Shown here: piece after piece, positions 48,652 to 56,395 of the stretch
Numbering within the stretch: the stretch's first letter is position 1
Layout of the letters: every line of letters starts with the position of its first letter
NCBI GenBank assembly: GCA_963791905.1
Contig: CAWBTX010000004.1
Span: 372,001-436,000, forward strand
From: Gaiellasilicea sp963791905
GTDB taxonomy: Bacteria > Actinomycetota > Thermoleophilia > Gaiellales > Gaiellaceae
Reading direction: 5' to 3'
DNA: 64,000 nucleotides
Program-made: the position numbers and the translations under genes
The notes under the pieces: model-generated
Seen by the model: the letters and a program-made list of their open reading frames with translations, nothing else
The model's database searches: none
What the model was told of the DNA's origin: nothing

Positions 48652-49703
48652 GAGTCGCGCTCGTCGGTTGCGGCAACATCGCCGCGCGCTACGCGAGGAC
48701 GATCACCGCCGCGCCGCGGCTCGAGCTCGGTGGCGCGACGGACGTCGTCCCGGGTCGTGCGGCGGAGCTGGTCGGCGAGTTCGGTGGGCGCGAGTACGCC
48801 TCCCTCGACGCCCTGCTCGCGGACGACGACATCGACACCGTCGTCAACCTGACCGCGCCCCAGGCGCACGCGGAGGTCTCAGCCCGGAGCCTCGAGGCCG
48901 GTAAGCACGTCCATACGGAGAAGCCCGTCGCGCTCGCCTACGAGGAGGCGCGCAGCCTCGCGGAGCTCGCGGAGCAGCGCGGCGTCAGGCTGAGCTCCGC
49001 GCCGGCGACCCTGCTCGGCGAGGCACAGCAGACGGCGTGGAAGCACGTTCGCGACGGCGGGATCGGCACGGTGCGTGCCGTCTACGCCGAGGCGAACTGG
49101 GGCCGGATCGAGACCTGGCACCCGTCGCCGCAGGACCTCTACGACGTCGGGCCGGTCGTCGACGTCGGCATCTACCCGCTGACGATCCTGACGGCGATGT
49201 TCGGGCCGGCCCGGCGCGTCGTCGCCTACGGCACGATGCTCGAGCCTGCCCGCACGACGCTCGCCGGCGAGCGGTTCAGCCCGGCGGCGCCGGACCTCAA
49301 CGTCGCGCTCGTCGAGCTCGAGTCGGGCGTCGTCGTCCGGCTCACCGCGACCTTCTGGGTGCGGTCGGCCAGGCAGCGCGGGATCGAGTTCCACGGCGAG
49401 AGCTCCTCCCTCTACCTGGCGAGCTGGATGGAGTTCGACTCCGCACTCGAGCAGTCCGCCAACGGCGACGCGCCAACGCCGGTCCCGTACCTGCGCACGC
49501 CGTACAAGGGGATCGACTGGAGCCGGGCGCTCGTCGACCTCGCCGAGGCTCTGGAGGAGGGGCGTCCGCACCGTGCGAGCGCGCACCACGCTGCGCACGT
49601 GGTCGAGGTGCTCGGCGCGATCGCCAACTCGGCCGCCGGCGCGGGTCCCGTGGAGGTGACGTCCACGTTCGACCCGCCGGCCCCGCTGAGCTGGGCGACA
49701 TGA
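48648..49703 (+). CDS. Gfo/Idh/MocA-family oxidoreductase
   Basis: 351 residues, uninterrupted; ATG overlaps the preceding stop (ATGA). The Rossmann start is VALVGCGNIAARYARTI, then VVNLTAPQAHAEVSARSLEA and the family signature HVHTEKPVALAYEEARSL containing EKP. The C-terminal part has GPVVDVGIYPLTILTAMFGP with the conserved Asp/His-like substrate region. NAD(P)-dependent oxidation or reduction of a sugar or inositol derivative. The next gene again overlaps by 4 bp, so this is a tight four-gene operon. Confidence 0.88.
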   Translation: MRVALVGCGNIAARYARTITAAPRLELGGATDVVPGRAAELVGEFGGREYASLDALLADDDIDTVVNLTAPQAHAEVSARSLEAGKHVHTEKPVALAYEEARSLAELAEQRGVRLSSAPATLLGEAQQTAWKHVRDGGIGTVRAVYAEANWGRIETWHPSPQDLYDVGPVVDVGIYPLTILTAMFGPARRVVAYGTMLEPARTTLAGERFSPAAPDLNVALVELESGVVVRLTATFWVRSARQRGIEFHGESSSLYLASWMEFDSALEQSANGDAPTPVPYLRTPYKGIDWSRALVDLAEALEEGRPHRASAHHAAHVVEVLGAIANSAAGAGPVEVTSTFDPPAPLSWAT

Positions 49704-50776
49704 GGTCGTTCAGAGCACCCGGCCGGGTCAATCTGATCGGAGGCCACACGGACTACAACGAGGGGTACGTCCTGCCGATGGCGATCGGCCTCGGCTGTCT
49801 CGTACGGGCGACTCCGCGGTCCGACGGGATGGTGCACGTGACGTCGCTCGACCTCGGCGAGGACGTGCAGGTCGCTGCGGACGGGAGCACGGATCCTGCG
49901 GAGGTCGAGCCGGCCTGGGGGCGCTACGCGGCCGGCGTCGTGAGGGCGCTCGCCGCGCATGGGCGCGACTCGGTCGGGCTCGATGCCGTCTTGTCGTCGA
50001 CGGTCCCGCTCGACGCGGGGCTCTCATCGAGCGGCGCGCTCGAGGTTGCGCTCGCGCTCGCACTCTGCGATGCGGCGGATCTCGCGCTGACGCCGATCGA
50101 CCTCGCGAGGGCGTGCCAGGAGGCGGAGGCGCTCGCTACCGGAATCCAGGTCGGGATCATGGACCAGCTGACGTCACTCTCCGGGCGCCAGGGCAATGCG
50201 CTCCTGATCGACTGCCGGAGCCTCGAGATCGAGCCGATCCCGCTGCCCCCCCGCCTGACGGCGGTGATCGTGCACTCCGGCGTCACCATGAGGCTCGCCG
50301 ACAGCGCCTACGCCGAGCGGCGGCGGACGTGCGAGATGGTGGCGGCCCGGCTCGGCGTGCGGGCGTTGCGTGACGCATCGGCGGAGCAGGTGGCCGACGA
50401 GCCGCGTGCCCGACATGTCGTCTCCGAGAATGCGCGCGTGCTCGAGGCGGCCCGGGCGCTCTCCGAGGGGGCGATCGACGAGCTCGGCCCGCTGCTCGCG
50501 GCGAGTCACGCGAGCCTGCGCGACGACTTCGAGGTCTCGATTCCCGAGCTGGATGCCCTCGCCGAGGAGCTTGTTGCCGCGGGTGCGCTCGGCGCGCGCA
50601 TGACCGGCGAGGGCTTCGGCGGCTGCGTCGTCGGGCTGGCGAGCCGCGATATGGCCGACGCGGTCGTGGAAAAGGCGGCGGGCCGCTACTGGGCGCGCAC
50701 CGGGCGCCAGCCGCGGGCGTTCGTGTGCAGGCCCGCCGACGGCGCCGGCATGGAGCGCGAGCGGACGAACGCGTGA
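49700..50776 (+). CDS. Galactokinase-like GHMP kinase with altered sugar-site signature
   Basis: 358 residues, uninterrupted, GHMP fold. Galactokinase signature near the N-terminus reads GRVNLIGGHTDYNEGYVLP: the Glu of the usual GEHTDYN motif is Gly15. The ATP loop is PLDAGLSSSGALEVALALAL, the catalytic Asp is in GIQVGIMDQLTSLSG, and the third motif is ARMTGEGFGGCVVGL. In known galactokinases the replaced Glu contacts the sugar, so the substrate may be a different hexose or pentose. Together with the neighbouring isomerases and oxidoreductase, it likely phosphorylates a sugar produced in this pathway. Confidence 0.82.
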   Translation: MRSFRAPGRVNLIGGHTDYNEGYVLPMAIGLGCLVRATPRSDGMVHVTSLDLGEDVQVAADGSTDPAEVEPAWGRYAAGVVRALAAHGRDSVGLDAVLSSTVPLDAGLSSSGALEVALALALCDAADLALTPIDLARACQEAEALATGIQVGIMDQLTSLSGRQGNALLIDCRSLEIEPIPLPPRLTAVIVHSGVTMRLADSAYAERRRTCEMVAARLGVRALRDASAEQVADEPRARHVVSENARVLEAARALSEGAIDELGPLLAASHASLRDDFEVSIPELDALAEELVAAGALGARMTGEGFGGCVVGLASRDMADAVVEKAAGRYWARTGRQPRAFVCRPADGAGMERERTNA

Positions 50777-51255
50777 TCACGCGTGCCGAGCAGCAGGAGG
50801 CGCAGGCGTACGCGGCGCGCGAGCTAGGGGCGGCCGGGGTCGTGCTCGCGGAGGAAGAGCACGCGGCGATCGAGGTCGCCGACTTCGGGCTCTCGCGCCT
50901 GCGCGAGGTCGGCCTGCAGCTGCTCGTCTACGTGAACACCGACCGGTATTGCGCCAAGGAGCTCGTGCTCTACCCGGGCCAGACCTGCCCCGAGCACCGG
51001 CACCCGCCGTTCGACGGCGGGCCGGGCAAGGAGGAGACGTTCAGGTGCCGGCGCGGGCAGGTCACGCTGTGGGTCGACGGGAGCGGCGAGCACGAGCTGG
51101 CCCCCGGCGATCAGCTCACGGTCCCGCCCGACACGCTCCACTGGTTCCGCGCGGGGCCGGACGGCGCGGTCGTGACGGAATTCTCGAGCGCGAGCCGCGA
51201 CGAGCTCGACGTCTTCACCGATCCCGCAGTGCAGCGCTCGACGGTCGTGCGCTGA
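50773..51255 (+). CDS. D-lyxose/D-mannose isomerase-like cupin
   Basis: 160 residues, GTG overlapping the kinase stop (GTGA). The cupin metal site is EHRHPPFDGGPGKEETFRCR (His-x-His, Glu) with the second motif LTVPPDTLHWFRAGPDG (His). This matches the D-lyxose ketol-isomerase family, Mn2+ enzymes that interconvert D-lyxose/D-xylulose and D-mannose/D-fructose. It fits a mannose-yielding pathway downstream of the GH38 mannosidase encoded divergently. Its last 41 bp overlap the convergent YdcF gene. Confidence 0.82.
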   Translation: MITRAEQQEAQAYAARELGAAGVVLAEEEHAAIEVADFGLSRLREVGLQLLVYVNTDRYCAKELVLYPGQTCPEHRHPPFDGGPGKEETFRCRRGQVTLWVDGSGEHELAPGDQLTVPPDTLHWFRAGPDGAVVTEFSSASRDELDVFTDPAVQRSTVVR

Positions 51256-51718
51256 GCGCGCGCTGCAGCGGCAGGGCGAGGAGGCAGACGGCCTCGCGGC
51301 CGAGGTAGTAGACCGGCAGCGTCGGCGGGGGCGGCGAGACGACGTCGAGATCGATCTCCGCGTCGAGCGCGGCCCGCACGAGCGACCGCGCGCGCGTGCG
51401 GTGCCACGACGAGGTGACGAGCGTCACGTGTGTCGCGCCGGTCTCGCGCGCCGCCGCAGCGACCGCGCGTGCGTTGCCGAGCGTCGACCGCGCGTCAGCG
51501 TCGGCGATGAGGCGCACGTCCGGGCCGGCCCAGGCAGCCTTCATCAGCTCCGCCTCCGAGTCGACGGTCGGCCCCCGCCCCCAGCCGCTCAGAAGGACTG
51601 CGGTCGCGCCGTCCGCCTCCCGCTCGGCCACACGCAGCCGCTCGGCGCAGACGGGATGCAGGCCGTCCCCGGATCGGCGCGAGTAGCCGAGCACCGCGAC
51701 GAGGCGCCGCTCAGCCAC
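51215..51718 (-). CDS. YdcF-like (DUF218) protein
   Basis: 167 residues, GTG start. DUF218 features: LVAVLGYSRRSGDGLHPVC, VLLSGWGRGPTVDSEAELMK and THVTLVTSSWHRTRARSLV, with conserved Asp/Glu and His. YdcF-family proteins are linked to cell-envelope or nucleotide-sugar metabolism (e.g. SanA, ElyC), but many are uncharacterised. It lacks a signal peptide but has a hydrophobic C-terminal part (YYLGREAVCLLALPLQRAL). Last gene of the leftward cassette; starts within the end of the glycosyltransferase gene. Confidence 0.8.
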   Translation of the reverse strand: MAERRLVAVLGYSRRSGDGLHPVCAERLRVAEREADGATAVLLSGWGRGPTVDSEAELMKAAWAGPDVRLIADADARSTLGNARAVAAAARETGATHVTLVTSSWHRTRARSLVRAALDAEIDLDVVSPPPPTLPVYYLGREAVCLLALPLQRALSARPSSAALRDR

Positions 51719-52439
51719 GCCTGCTCCACCACCGCTTCGCGCCGACCAGCGTCGCGATCACGGTGACGACGAGGAGAAACGCCTTCTTGCCCTGAAGCTT
51801 CGACTCGCCGCCGGCGCGGGCGCGCATGTCGACGGGCACCTCCTCGACGCGGAGGCCGGCGTCGTGGAGCCGTAGCAGCGCCTGAACCTCGGGCGCGCCG
51901 GTCGTGTACGGCTCGGCGAGGAGAGGAAGGGCCTTCGCGGAGGCCGCGTAGAGCCCGCTCGTCGCGTCGTTGAACGGGCGTCCGAGCACGACGCGCATCG
52001 AGCGGCGCAGGAGGCCCGTGCCGAGTCTCCGGATGCCCTCGGGCTCGTAGCGGTACGGCTCGTAGCCGTCGCCGCTCAGGAAGCGGGATCCGACGGCGAC
52101 ATCGGTCGAGCCAGAGCGCACGCGCTCCAGCAGGCGCCTCAGCTCGGCGGCGGGGTGCTGGCCATCCGCGTCCACGCGCCCGCAGAAGGCGTAGCCATGC
52201 TCGAGCGCCCACTCGTAGCCCGCGGCGATGCCGGTCTGGAGCCCGCGGTTCTCGCCGAACGAGAGCACCTCGGCGCCGCCGGCACGCGCGACGTCGGCCG
52301 TGGCGTCGGTGGAGCCGTCGTCGACGACGAGGACGTCGACCTCGGGCAGCTCGCGGTGCAGCTCGTCGAGCACGGCCGGGAGGTTCTGCTCCTCGTTCCA
52401 GGCAGGGATGAAGACGAGCGTGTCGTGCGCCGGCGCCAC
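51711..52439 (-). CDS. Family 2 glycosyltransferase (DPM1/PglI-like)
   Basis: GTG at 52439; 242 residues. GT-A motifs: TLVFIPAWNEEQNLPAVLDE, VLVVDDGSTDATADVARAGG, GRVDADGQHPAAELRRLLE (DxD-like) and GSRFLSGDG. One C-terminal membrane segment (FLLVVTVIATLVGA) preceding a basic end. Polyprenyl-phosphate mannosyl/glucosyltransferase-like; transfers a sugar from an NDP- or GDP-sugar to a lipid carrier on the cytoplasmic face (family knowledge). 16 bp after the ATP-grasp gene; overlaps the YdcF start. Confidence 0.88.
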   Translation of the reverse strand: MAPAHDTLVFIPAWNEEQNLPAVLDELHRELPEVDVLVVDDGSTDATADVARAGGAEVLSFGENRGLQTGIAAGYEWALEHGYAFCGRVDADGQHPAAELRRLLERVRSGSTDVAVGSRFLSGDGYEPYRYEPEGIRRLGTGLLRRSMRVVLGRPFNDATSGLYAASAKALPLLAEPYTTGAPEVQALLRLHDAGLRVEEVPVDMRARAGGESKLQGKKAFLLVVTVIATLVGAKRWWSRRG

Positions 52440-52455
52440 GACGGGAGGGTAGCGC

Positions 52456-53688
52456 TCAGCCGACGCGATCTTGCGCCCAGGACCCGAGGATGCCGCGGAA
52501 GTGCTCCGTGAACTGCTCATGCTCGTGCGCCGGGAACGTGGACTGCACGGTCTCGACGAGCAGCCGGTCGAACTCGGGGCCTGAGACGTACTCGAACAGC
52601 GCATCCTCGAGGTGGGGGAGGTACTCGGCGCAGAACTCCGTGTACTGCTCGACCTGGAAGTACTCGTCCGCAAGGCGGCGATAGGCGGCGAGCTTCTCCT
52701 CGTAGGAGAGGTCCTCGCGGTCGCCGACCTCGAAGTAGTCGCGCGTGAACTGGTTGATCCGCATCGGCCGGCCGGTCACCGTGCAGAAGACGCTCCAGCG
52801 GACGAGGGCCAGCATCGCCCACGGGAAGTAGTAATGCAGGCTCGTGAGGGCGACGTCCGGCGAGGCGTTCGCGTAGTCGATCGGGTACGCGCGGCCGTCC
52901 TTGACGATCGTCTCGCAGGAGTTGAACTCCCAGCGGAAGAAGGCGTTGACGAGCCGGCTGATCGTCACCACCTCGTCGCCGAGCTCGGGCGACAGGAACG
53001 CGTGGTCGACCTGGTAGCGGTCGTGCATCGGCCGGTCGGGCTCGAAGTGCATGACCATCGTCTCCGCCCCGATCGAGAGGCTCCGCGCGAAGACGTCGAA
53101 GTCCTCGACGGACGCCTGCAGGTGCATCAGCCGCTCGCCCGACGCGTCGTAGACGGCGTTCAGCTCGTCCCGGTCGCGGATGCGCGTGACGCCGACCCAC
53201 TGCCCGCCGTCGAACGGCTTCATGTACAGCGGGAAGCCGATCCGCTCGGCGATCTCGCCCAGGTCGAACGGGAGGTTGTAGCGCTCGGCGGTCGGCTGGA
53301 AGCGCTCATTCGCGGGCGGGTTCTTGTGCGGGATGAGCCACGTCTCCGGCACGCGCAGGCCCAGCCGCATCATCGCGCAGTACGCGGAGTGCTTCTCCAT
53401 CGCCTGGAACGTGAACGGGTTGTTCAGCAGGTAGACGTCATCCATCAGCGAGATCTTCTTCAGCCACTCGCGCGGCACCGTGTACCACCAGCCCAGGCGG
53501 TCGATCACGAGCCGGTAGCGCGGGCGGTAGCGGAGGTCGAACGGCTCGTTCGTGATCCGCTCGCTCGTCAGCTCGTGCGTCTCTCCGCCGTAGGTGATCG
53601 GCCCCACCTTGCCGAGCAGGTGCTCGAAGGCCGTCGGCCAGTCCTCCTCGGTGCCGAGCAGGAGCCCTATGAGGTGAGTTCGCGCCAT
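52456..53688 (-). CDS. ATP-grasp-like protein of unknown substrate
   Basis: 410 residues, uninterrupted. ATP-grasp-like central domain: IGFPLYMKPFDGGQWVGVTR (ATP-binding Lys and Gly loop), AETMVMHFEPDRPMHDRYQV and, near the end, GRAYPIDYANASPDVALTSL, where the Asp/Asn would bind Mg2+. The N-terminal domain (LLGTEEDWPTAFEHLLGKV) resembles the pre-ATP-grasp region of RimK-type ligases. Such enzymes join a carboxylate, via acyl phosphate, to an amine or thiol. It is flanked by two esterase genes and a glycosyltransferase. The start at 53688 is 5 bp after the preceding stop. Confidence 0.75.
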   Translation of the reverse strand: MARTHLIGLLLGTEEDWPTAFEHLLGKVGPITYGGETHELTSERITNEPFDLRYRPRYRLVIDRLGWWYTVPREWLKKISLMDDVYLLNNPFTFQAMEKHSAYCAMMRLGLRVPETWLIPHKNPPANERFQPTAERYNLPFDLGEIAERIGFPLYMKPFDGGQWVGVTRIRDRDELNAVYDASGERLMHLQASVEDFDVFARSLSIGAETMVMHFEPDRPMHDRYQVDHAFLSPELGDEVVTISRLVNAFFRWEFNSCETIVKDGRAYPIDYANASPDVALTSLHYYFPWAMLALVRWSVFCTVTGRPMRINQFTRDYFEVGDREDLSYEEKLAAYRRLADEYFQVEQYTEFCAEYLPHLEDALFEYVSGPEFDRLLVETVQSTFPAHEHEQFTEHFRGILGSWAQDRVG

Positions 53689-53693
53689 CTCGT

Positions 53694-54389
53694 TCAGCAG
53701 AAGCGAGGCAGATGATGAGCCAATTGCGCGCGCCACGAGGGCCAGTCGTGCGGGACGTCGTGACCCCAGACGTCCAGCTCGTGCCGGATCCCCTTCTCCT
53801 CGAGCAGCGCGGCGAAGCTGCGGGTGCTCTCGAGCGCGCCGGTCGTGTCCTCCCACTGGCCCTGCCCGCAGACGAGCAGGAGGCTCACGCGGCCGCGCAG
53901 CCAGTCGAGGTGCTCGCCGCCGAGGTGCGCGACGTAGTCGGCCGGATTGTTGAAGTAGACGGCGTCGCCGCGCTCGCCACTCTGCTGACCGCTGGCCACG
54001 ACGGAGACGTCGTAGACGCCGCTCTGGCAGATCGCGAGCGGGAAGAGGTGCGCGTGCTTGAGCGCGAAGTTCGCCGCGTGGTAGGCGCCGAAGCTGACGC
54101 CCGTTGCGAGCATCTCGGCGCGGTCCGAATCGGACTGGACGAACGGAACGACCTGGTTGAGGATCCAGTCCTCGTAGCGCGCGTGCTGGCGCGCCCGCTC
54201 CTCGAGCGGGAGGTCGCCCCGGTACCAGCTGCCGGAGTCGAAGCTGTCGACCGCGTAGAGCTTCACGCGGCCCGCCTCGATCAGGGCTCCGATCGCGTCG
54301 ACCATCCCGCGCTCCTCGTACTGCCACGCCGGCCCCTGCTGCGACGGGAAGGCGATGACGGGCCTGCCCCAATGGCCGTAGACGAGCAC
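53694..54389 (-). CDS. Esterase-family alpha/beta-hydrolase
   Basis: 231 residues from the GTG at 54389, but homologous coding (PLNGRHVSLWSPAIEADGS) continues upstream in frame to about 54440, so the true start may be a CTG there or lost to a base error. Putative-esterase features: GRPVIAFPSQQGPAWQYEE, LATGVSFGAYHAANFALKH (nucleophile GVSFGA) and VWGHDVPHDWPSW with the catalytic His. Related to esterase D/antigen-85-like hydrolases acting on small acyl esters. No signal peptide. Between the other esterase gene and the ATP-grasp gene. Confidence 0.78.
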   Translation of the reverse strand: MLVYGHWGRPVIAFPSQQGPAWQYEERGMVDAIGALIEAGRVKLYAVDSFDSGSWYRGDLPLEERARQHARYEDWILNQVVPFVQSDSDRAEMLATGVSFGAYHAANFALKHAHLFPLAICQSGVYDVSVVASGQQSGERGDAVYFNNPADYVAHLGGEHLDWLRGRVSLLLVCGQGQWEDTTGALESTRSFAALLEEKGIRHELDVWGHDVPHDWPSWRAQLAHHLPRFC

Positions 54390-54450
54390 GCTGCCGTCGG
54401 CCTCGATCGCCGGCGACCACAGGGAGACGTGACGTCCGTTCAGCGGGTGC

Positions 54451-55452
54451 TCAGGCCCTCTGGAGGAGCCGCATGAGGTGGGGGTGGAGGGAGTCGCGCC
54501 ACGCCACCCAGTTGTGACCGTCGCGGAAGTCCTGAAAACGGACGTCGTAGCGCTGATGGCGCAGGGCGTCGAACATGGCGAGGTTCGCGTCGAAGTTGTC
54601 CTCCACCGTCCCGCAGGCGATCGTGACCGGGATCGGGCGCTCGCCGGCGCGGGCGAGCGTGGTGCCGACGAAGCGTGAGATCCGGTCGAAGCGCGGGAAC
54701 CAGCGCTCGTGGTGGTCGCGGCGGCGGAAGAAGCTGCCCGACTGGAGGAAGAGCGCGTCGAACGTGTCCGGATGGCGCCGGTGCGTGTGCAGCAGCGCGA
54801 GCGCGCCGAGGCTCGCGCCCATGCCGACCCGGAGCGGTGCGTCGCCGAGCGACGGCAGAATCTCGTCCGAGAGCGCCCGCGCGTACCGCGCAGAGGCCGA
54901 GTAGATCTCGTTCCGGTCGACCGGCGCCAGCAGGACGGCGCGCAGCGGCGGCAGGCGGCCGAGCAGCGTCACGAGCGACGAGTGCTCGGCGTACTCGGGC
55001 CCGTCGTGCGCGACGAGCAGCGGGCTGCGCTCGTTCGCATCCGGGTGCGACCAGAGCAGCGCCGGGAGCGTCGCGCGCAGGATGCGGCTCTCGATCGTCG
55101 TCGGCTCGACGTCGCCGACGAGCTCGTCCTCGAGCCAGTCTGGAGGCCGGTAGCCGGGGAGCTCGAGCACGGACTTGTCGCCCCACGGCCCCGATGCGCG
55201 CAGCGGGTTGTCGGGGTCGACCACCCACTCGGAGCGCCCGTTCCGGTGAATCAGCTCGAACTGGTATTCGAAGCGAGCGACGTCCGGCAGCGGCCACGTG
55301 AGCTCCCACGTCCGGCCGCGGCGCACGAGCTCGTACGGGAGCCCGGGCAGCGCGTGAGCGAGCCGCACCGCGGTCAGGCGCGGCCCGCGCTCACGGTAGG
55401 CGAAGCGGAGCTCGTCGCTGCGCGTCGGGGTGGTGGCCAGGGTCGCGCTCAT
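54451..55452 (-). CDS. Enterochelin-esterase-like hydrolase with N-terminal beta domain
   Basis: 333 residues, uninterrupted. Residues ~1-120 form an E-set/CBM48-like beta-sandwich (WELTWPLPDVARFEYQFELI, WVVDPDNPLRASGPWGDKS), as in Fes-type esterases. The hydrolase part has LRVGMGASLGALALLHTH (nucleophile Ser in G-x-S-x-G) and FQDFRDGHNWVAWRDSL (catalytic His). Known relatives cleave ester-linked siderophores or unknown acyl esters. It is the first gene of the leftward cassette 55452-51215; its upstream region carries the first copy of a 24-bp repeat at 55460. Confidence 0.8.
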   Translation of the reverse strand: MSATLATTPTRSDELRFAYRERGPRLTAVRLAHALPGLPYELVRRGRTWELTWPLPDVARFEYQFELIHRNGRSEWVVDPDNPLRASGPWGDKSVLELPGYRPPDWLEDELVGDVEPTTIESRILRATLPALLWSHPDANERSPLLVAHDGPEYAEHSSLVTLLGRLPPLRAVLLAPVDRNEIYSASARYARALSDEILPSLGDAPLRVGMGASLGALALLHTHRRHPDTFDALFLQSGSFFRRRDHHERWFPRFDRISRFVGTTLARAGERPIPVTIACGTVEDNFDANLAMFDALRHQRYDVRFQDFRDGHNWVAWRDSLHPHLMRLLQRA

Positions 55453-55459
55453 CGCGGAA

Positions 55460-55483
55460 GGAGTGTGCCGATTCCGTGCCAGA
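55460..55483 (+). repeat. Direct repeat, left copy (possible attachment site)
   Basis: A 24-bp sequence beginning GGAGTGTGCCGATTCCGTGC matches 56264-56287 at 23 of 24 positions in the same orientation. The two copies bracket an integrase fragment and a small coiled-coil gene, as expected for attL/attR of an integrated element. The left copy lies 8 bp upstream of the esterase start. Confidence 0.55.
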
Positions 55484-55767
55484 AACGGAGACGAGGCTTA
55501 GCGGTGGGGTTTCGGCTCAACCATGCGTGACGTACCGGCCGCCCTTGCCGTCGGATGCGGTGGCGGTGTGGTCTTGGTGTGGTCTCGCTGGAGCGACGAC
55601 CGGCCGGCCACGCAGGTCGGCCGTGCAGGACCGGCACTGGACGGGAGCGACCCAGCGGCGGCTGTACCTGGGAGGGTTTTACGAAACTAGGGGGACGGCT
55701 TGCTAGGCCGCCGTCCACTTGGCGGGCCTTCTCGTTCGTTTGGCGAAAGCGATGACCGAACGAACGA
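55484..55767. other. Non-coding stretch inside the putative element
   Basis: No convincing gene. Base composition is less GC-biased than the surroundings, with short direct repeats such as GGTGTGGTCT near 55566 and 55578. A short open stretch reading QRRLYLGGFYETRG on the plus strand vaguely resembles the N-terminal region of phage integrases and could be debris of the same gene whose end survives at 56053-56290; evidence is weak. Confidence 0.35.
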
Positions 55768-56013
55768 TCAGACTGATTCTCGGAGTGCGTTCGCCGCAGC
55801 CTGCAGACGCTCGCTGACCTCTGCGAGTTCTCGCGCCGCGAGGTCAATGCGCTCTTGCTGGGTCTCCGTGCGTTCCGCCTGGGTGTTCGAGCGCTCCTGC
55901 TGGCTGTCGGCGCGCTCGCTAAGCGCCACGAGCCGTTTTTCCATCGCCTCAACAGTGCGAGTGAGACCGGCCAACTGGCCAGCGACGCTGGCTATGTCCG
56001 CTTCGGCCGTCAT
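55768..56013 (-). CDS. Small coiled-coil protein
   Basis: 81 residues from ATG 56013 (100 if an upstream ATG at 56070 is used). Apart from the first residues it is almost entirely predicted coiled coil: heptad-like ADSQQERSNTQAERTETQQE continuing into IDLAARELAEVSERLQAAAN. Small proteins of this type occur beside phage or plasmid genes, but none is recognised by name. It lies inside the repeat-bracketed segment, opposite to the integrase remnant. Codon use is less GC-biased than neighbours, consistent with foreign origin. Confidence 0.5.
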   Translation of the reverse strand: MTAEADIASVAGQLAGLTRTVEAMEKRLVALSERADSQQERSNTQAERTETQQERIDLAARELAEVSERLQAAANALRESV

Positions 56014-56052
56014 GTTGCCGAATTGTACGCCGAGGAACGCGGCGAAGGTGAC

Positions 56053-56290
56053 GATGGCACGTGCCTGCAAGGCAGCCGGGATCGCTCATTTCTCCCCGCA
56101 CGACCTGCGACACCGGTACGCCAGCATCCAAGTGAAGAGGGGCGTACCCGGCACGGACCTCGCCGCCCAGCTGGGCCACGCTCGCACGTCGATGACGCTC
56201 GACGTGTACAGCCACGTCGTCCCTCTCGCTGCTCCGGAACGGGTCGCGAGCGGCCTGGTTACCGGAGTGTGCCGATTCTGTGCCAGATGA
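56053..56290 (+). pseudogene. Tyrosine-recombinase (phage integrase) C-terminal remnant
   Basis: About 75 residues remain: HFSPHDLRHRYASIQVKRGV followed by LAAQLGHARTSMTLDVYSHV. This holds the Arg of HxLRH, the LGH histidine and the nucleophilic Tyr of VYSH, the catalytic end of tyrosine integrases. The N-terminal DNA-binding part and first catalytic Arg are missing upstream, so it cannot be functional. Its last codons (GVCRFCAR, stop TGA) coincide with the right copy of the 24-bp repeat, a common arrangement where the attachment site abuts or overlaps int. Confidence 0.8.
56264..56287 (+). repeat. Direct repeat, right copy (possible attachment site)
   Basis: 24 bp, GGAGTGTGCCGATTCTGTGC and 4 further matching bases, one mismatch to the left copy at 55460-55483, 804 bp apart. 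It encodes the last residues of the integrase remnant. The following 108 bp to the next gene hold the palindrome CTGCGGCCGCAG near 56348 and the RBS AAGGAGG. Confidence 0.55.
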
Positions 56291-56395
56291 GTCACAACCA
56301 CGCCCTTTCCGGACGGTGACTGGCTGTTTCGGGCACTAGGCAGGGCCTGCGGCCGCAGCTATCCAGGCTGCTCAACACCCTTCCAAGGAGGAGCG

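Noticed and set aside
55476..55706. 76-codon frame in the element scar
   Set aside because: No ribosome site and no recognisable domain; a faint integrase-like string is not enough to call a gene.
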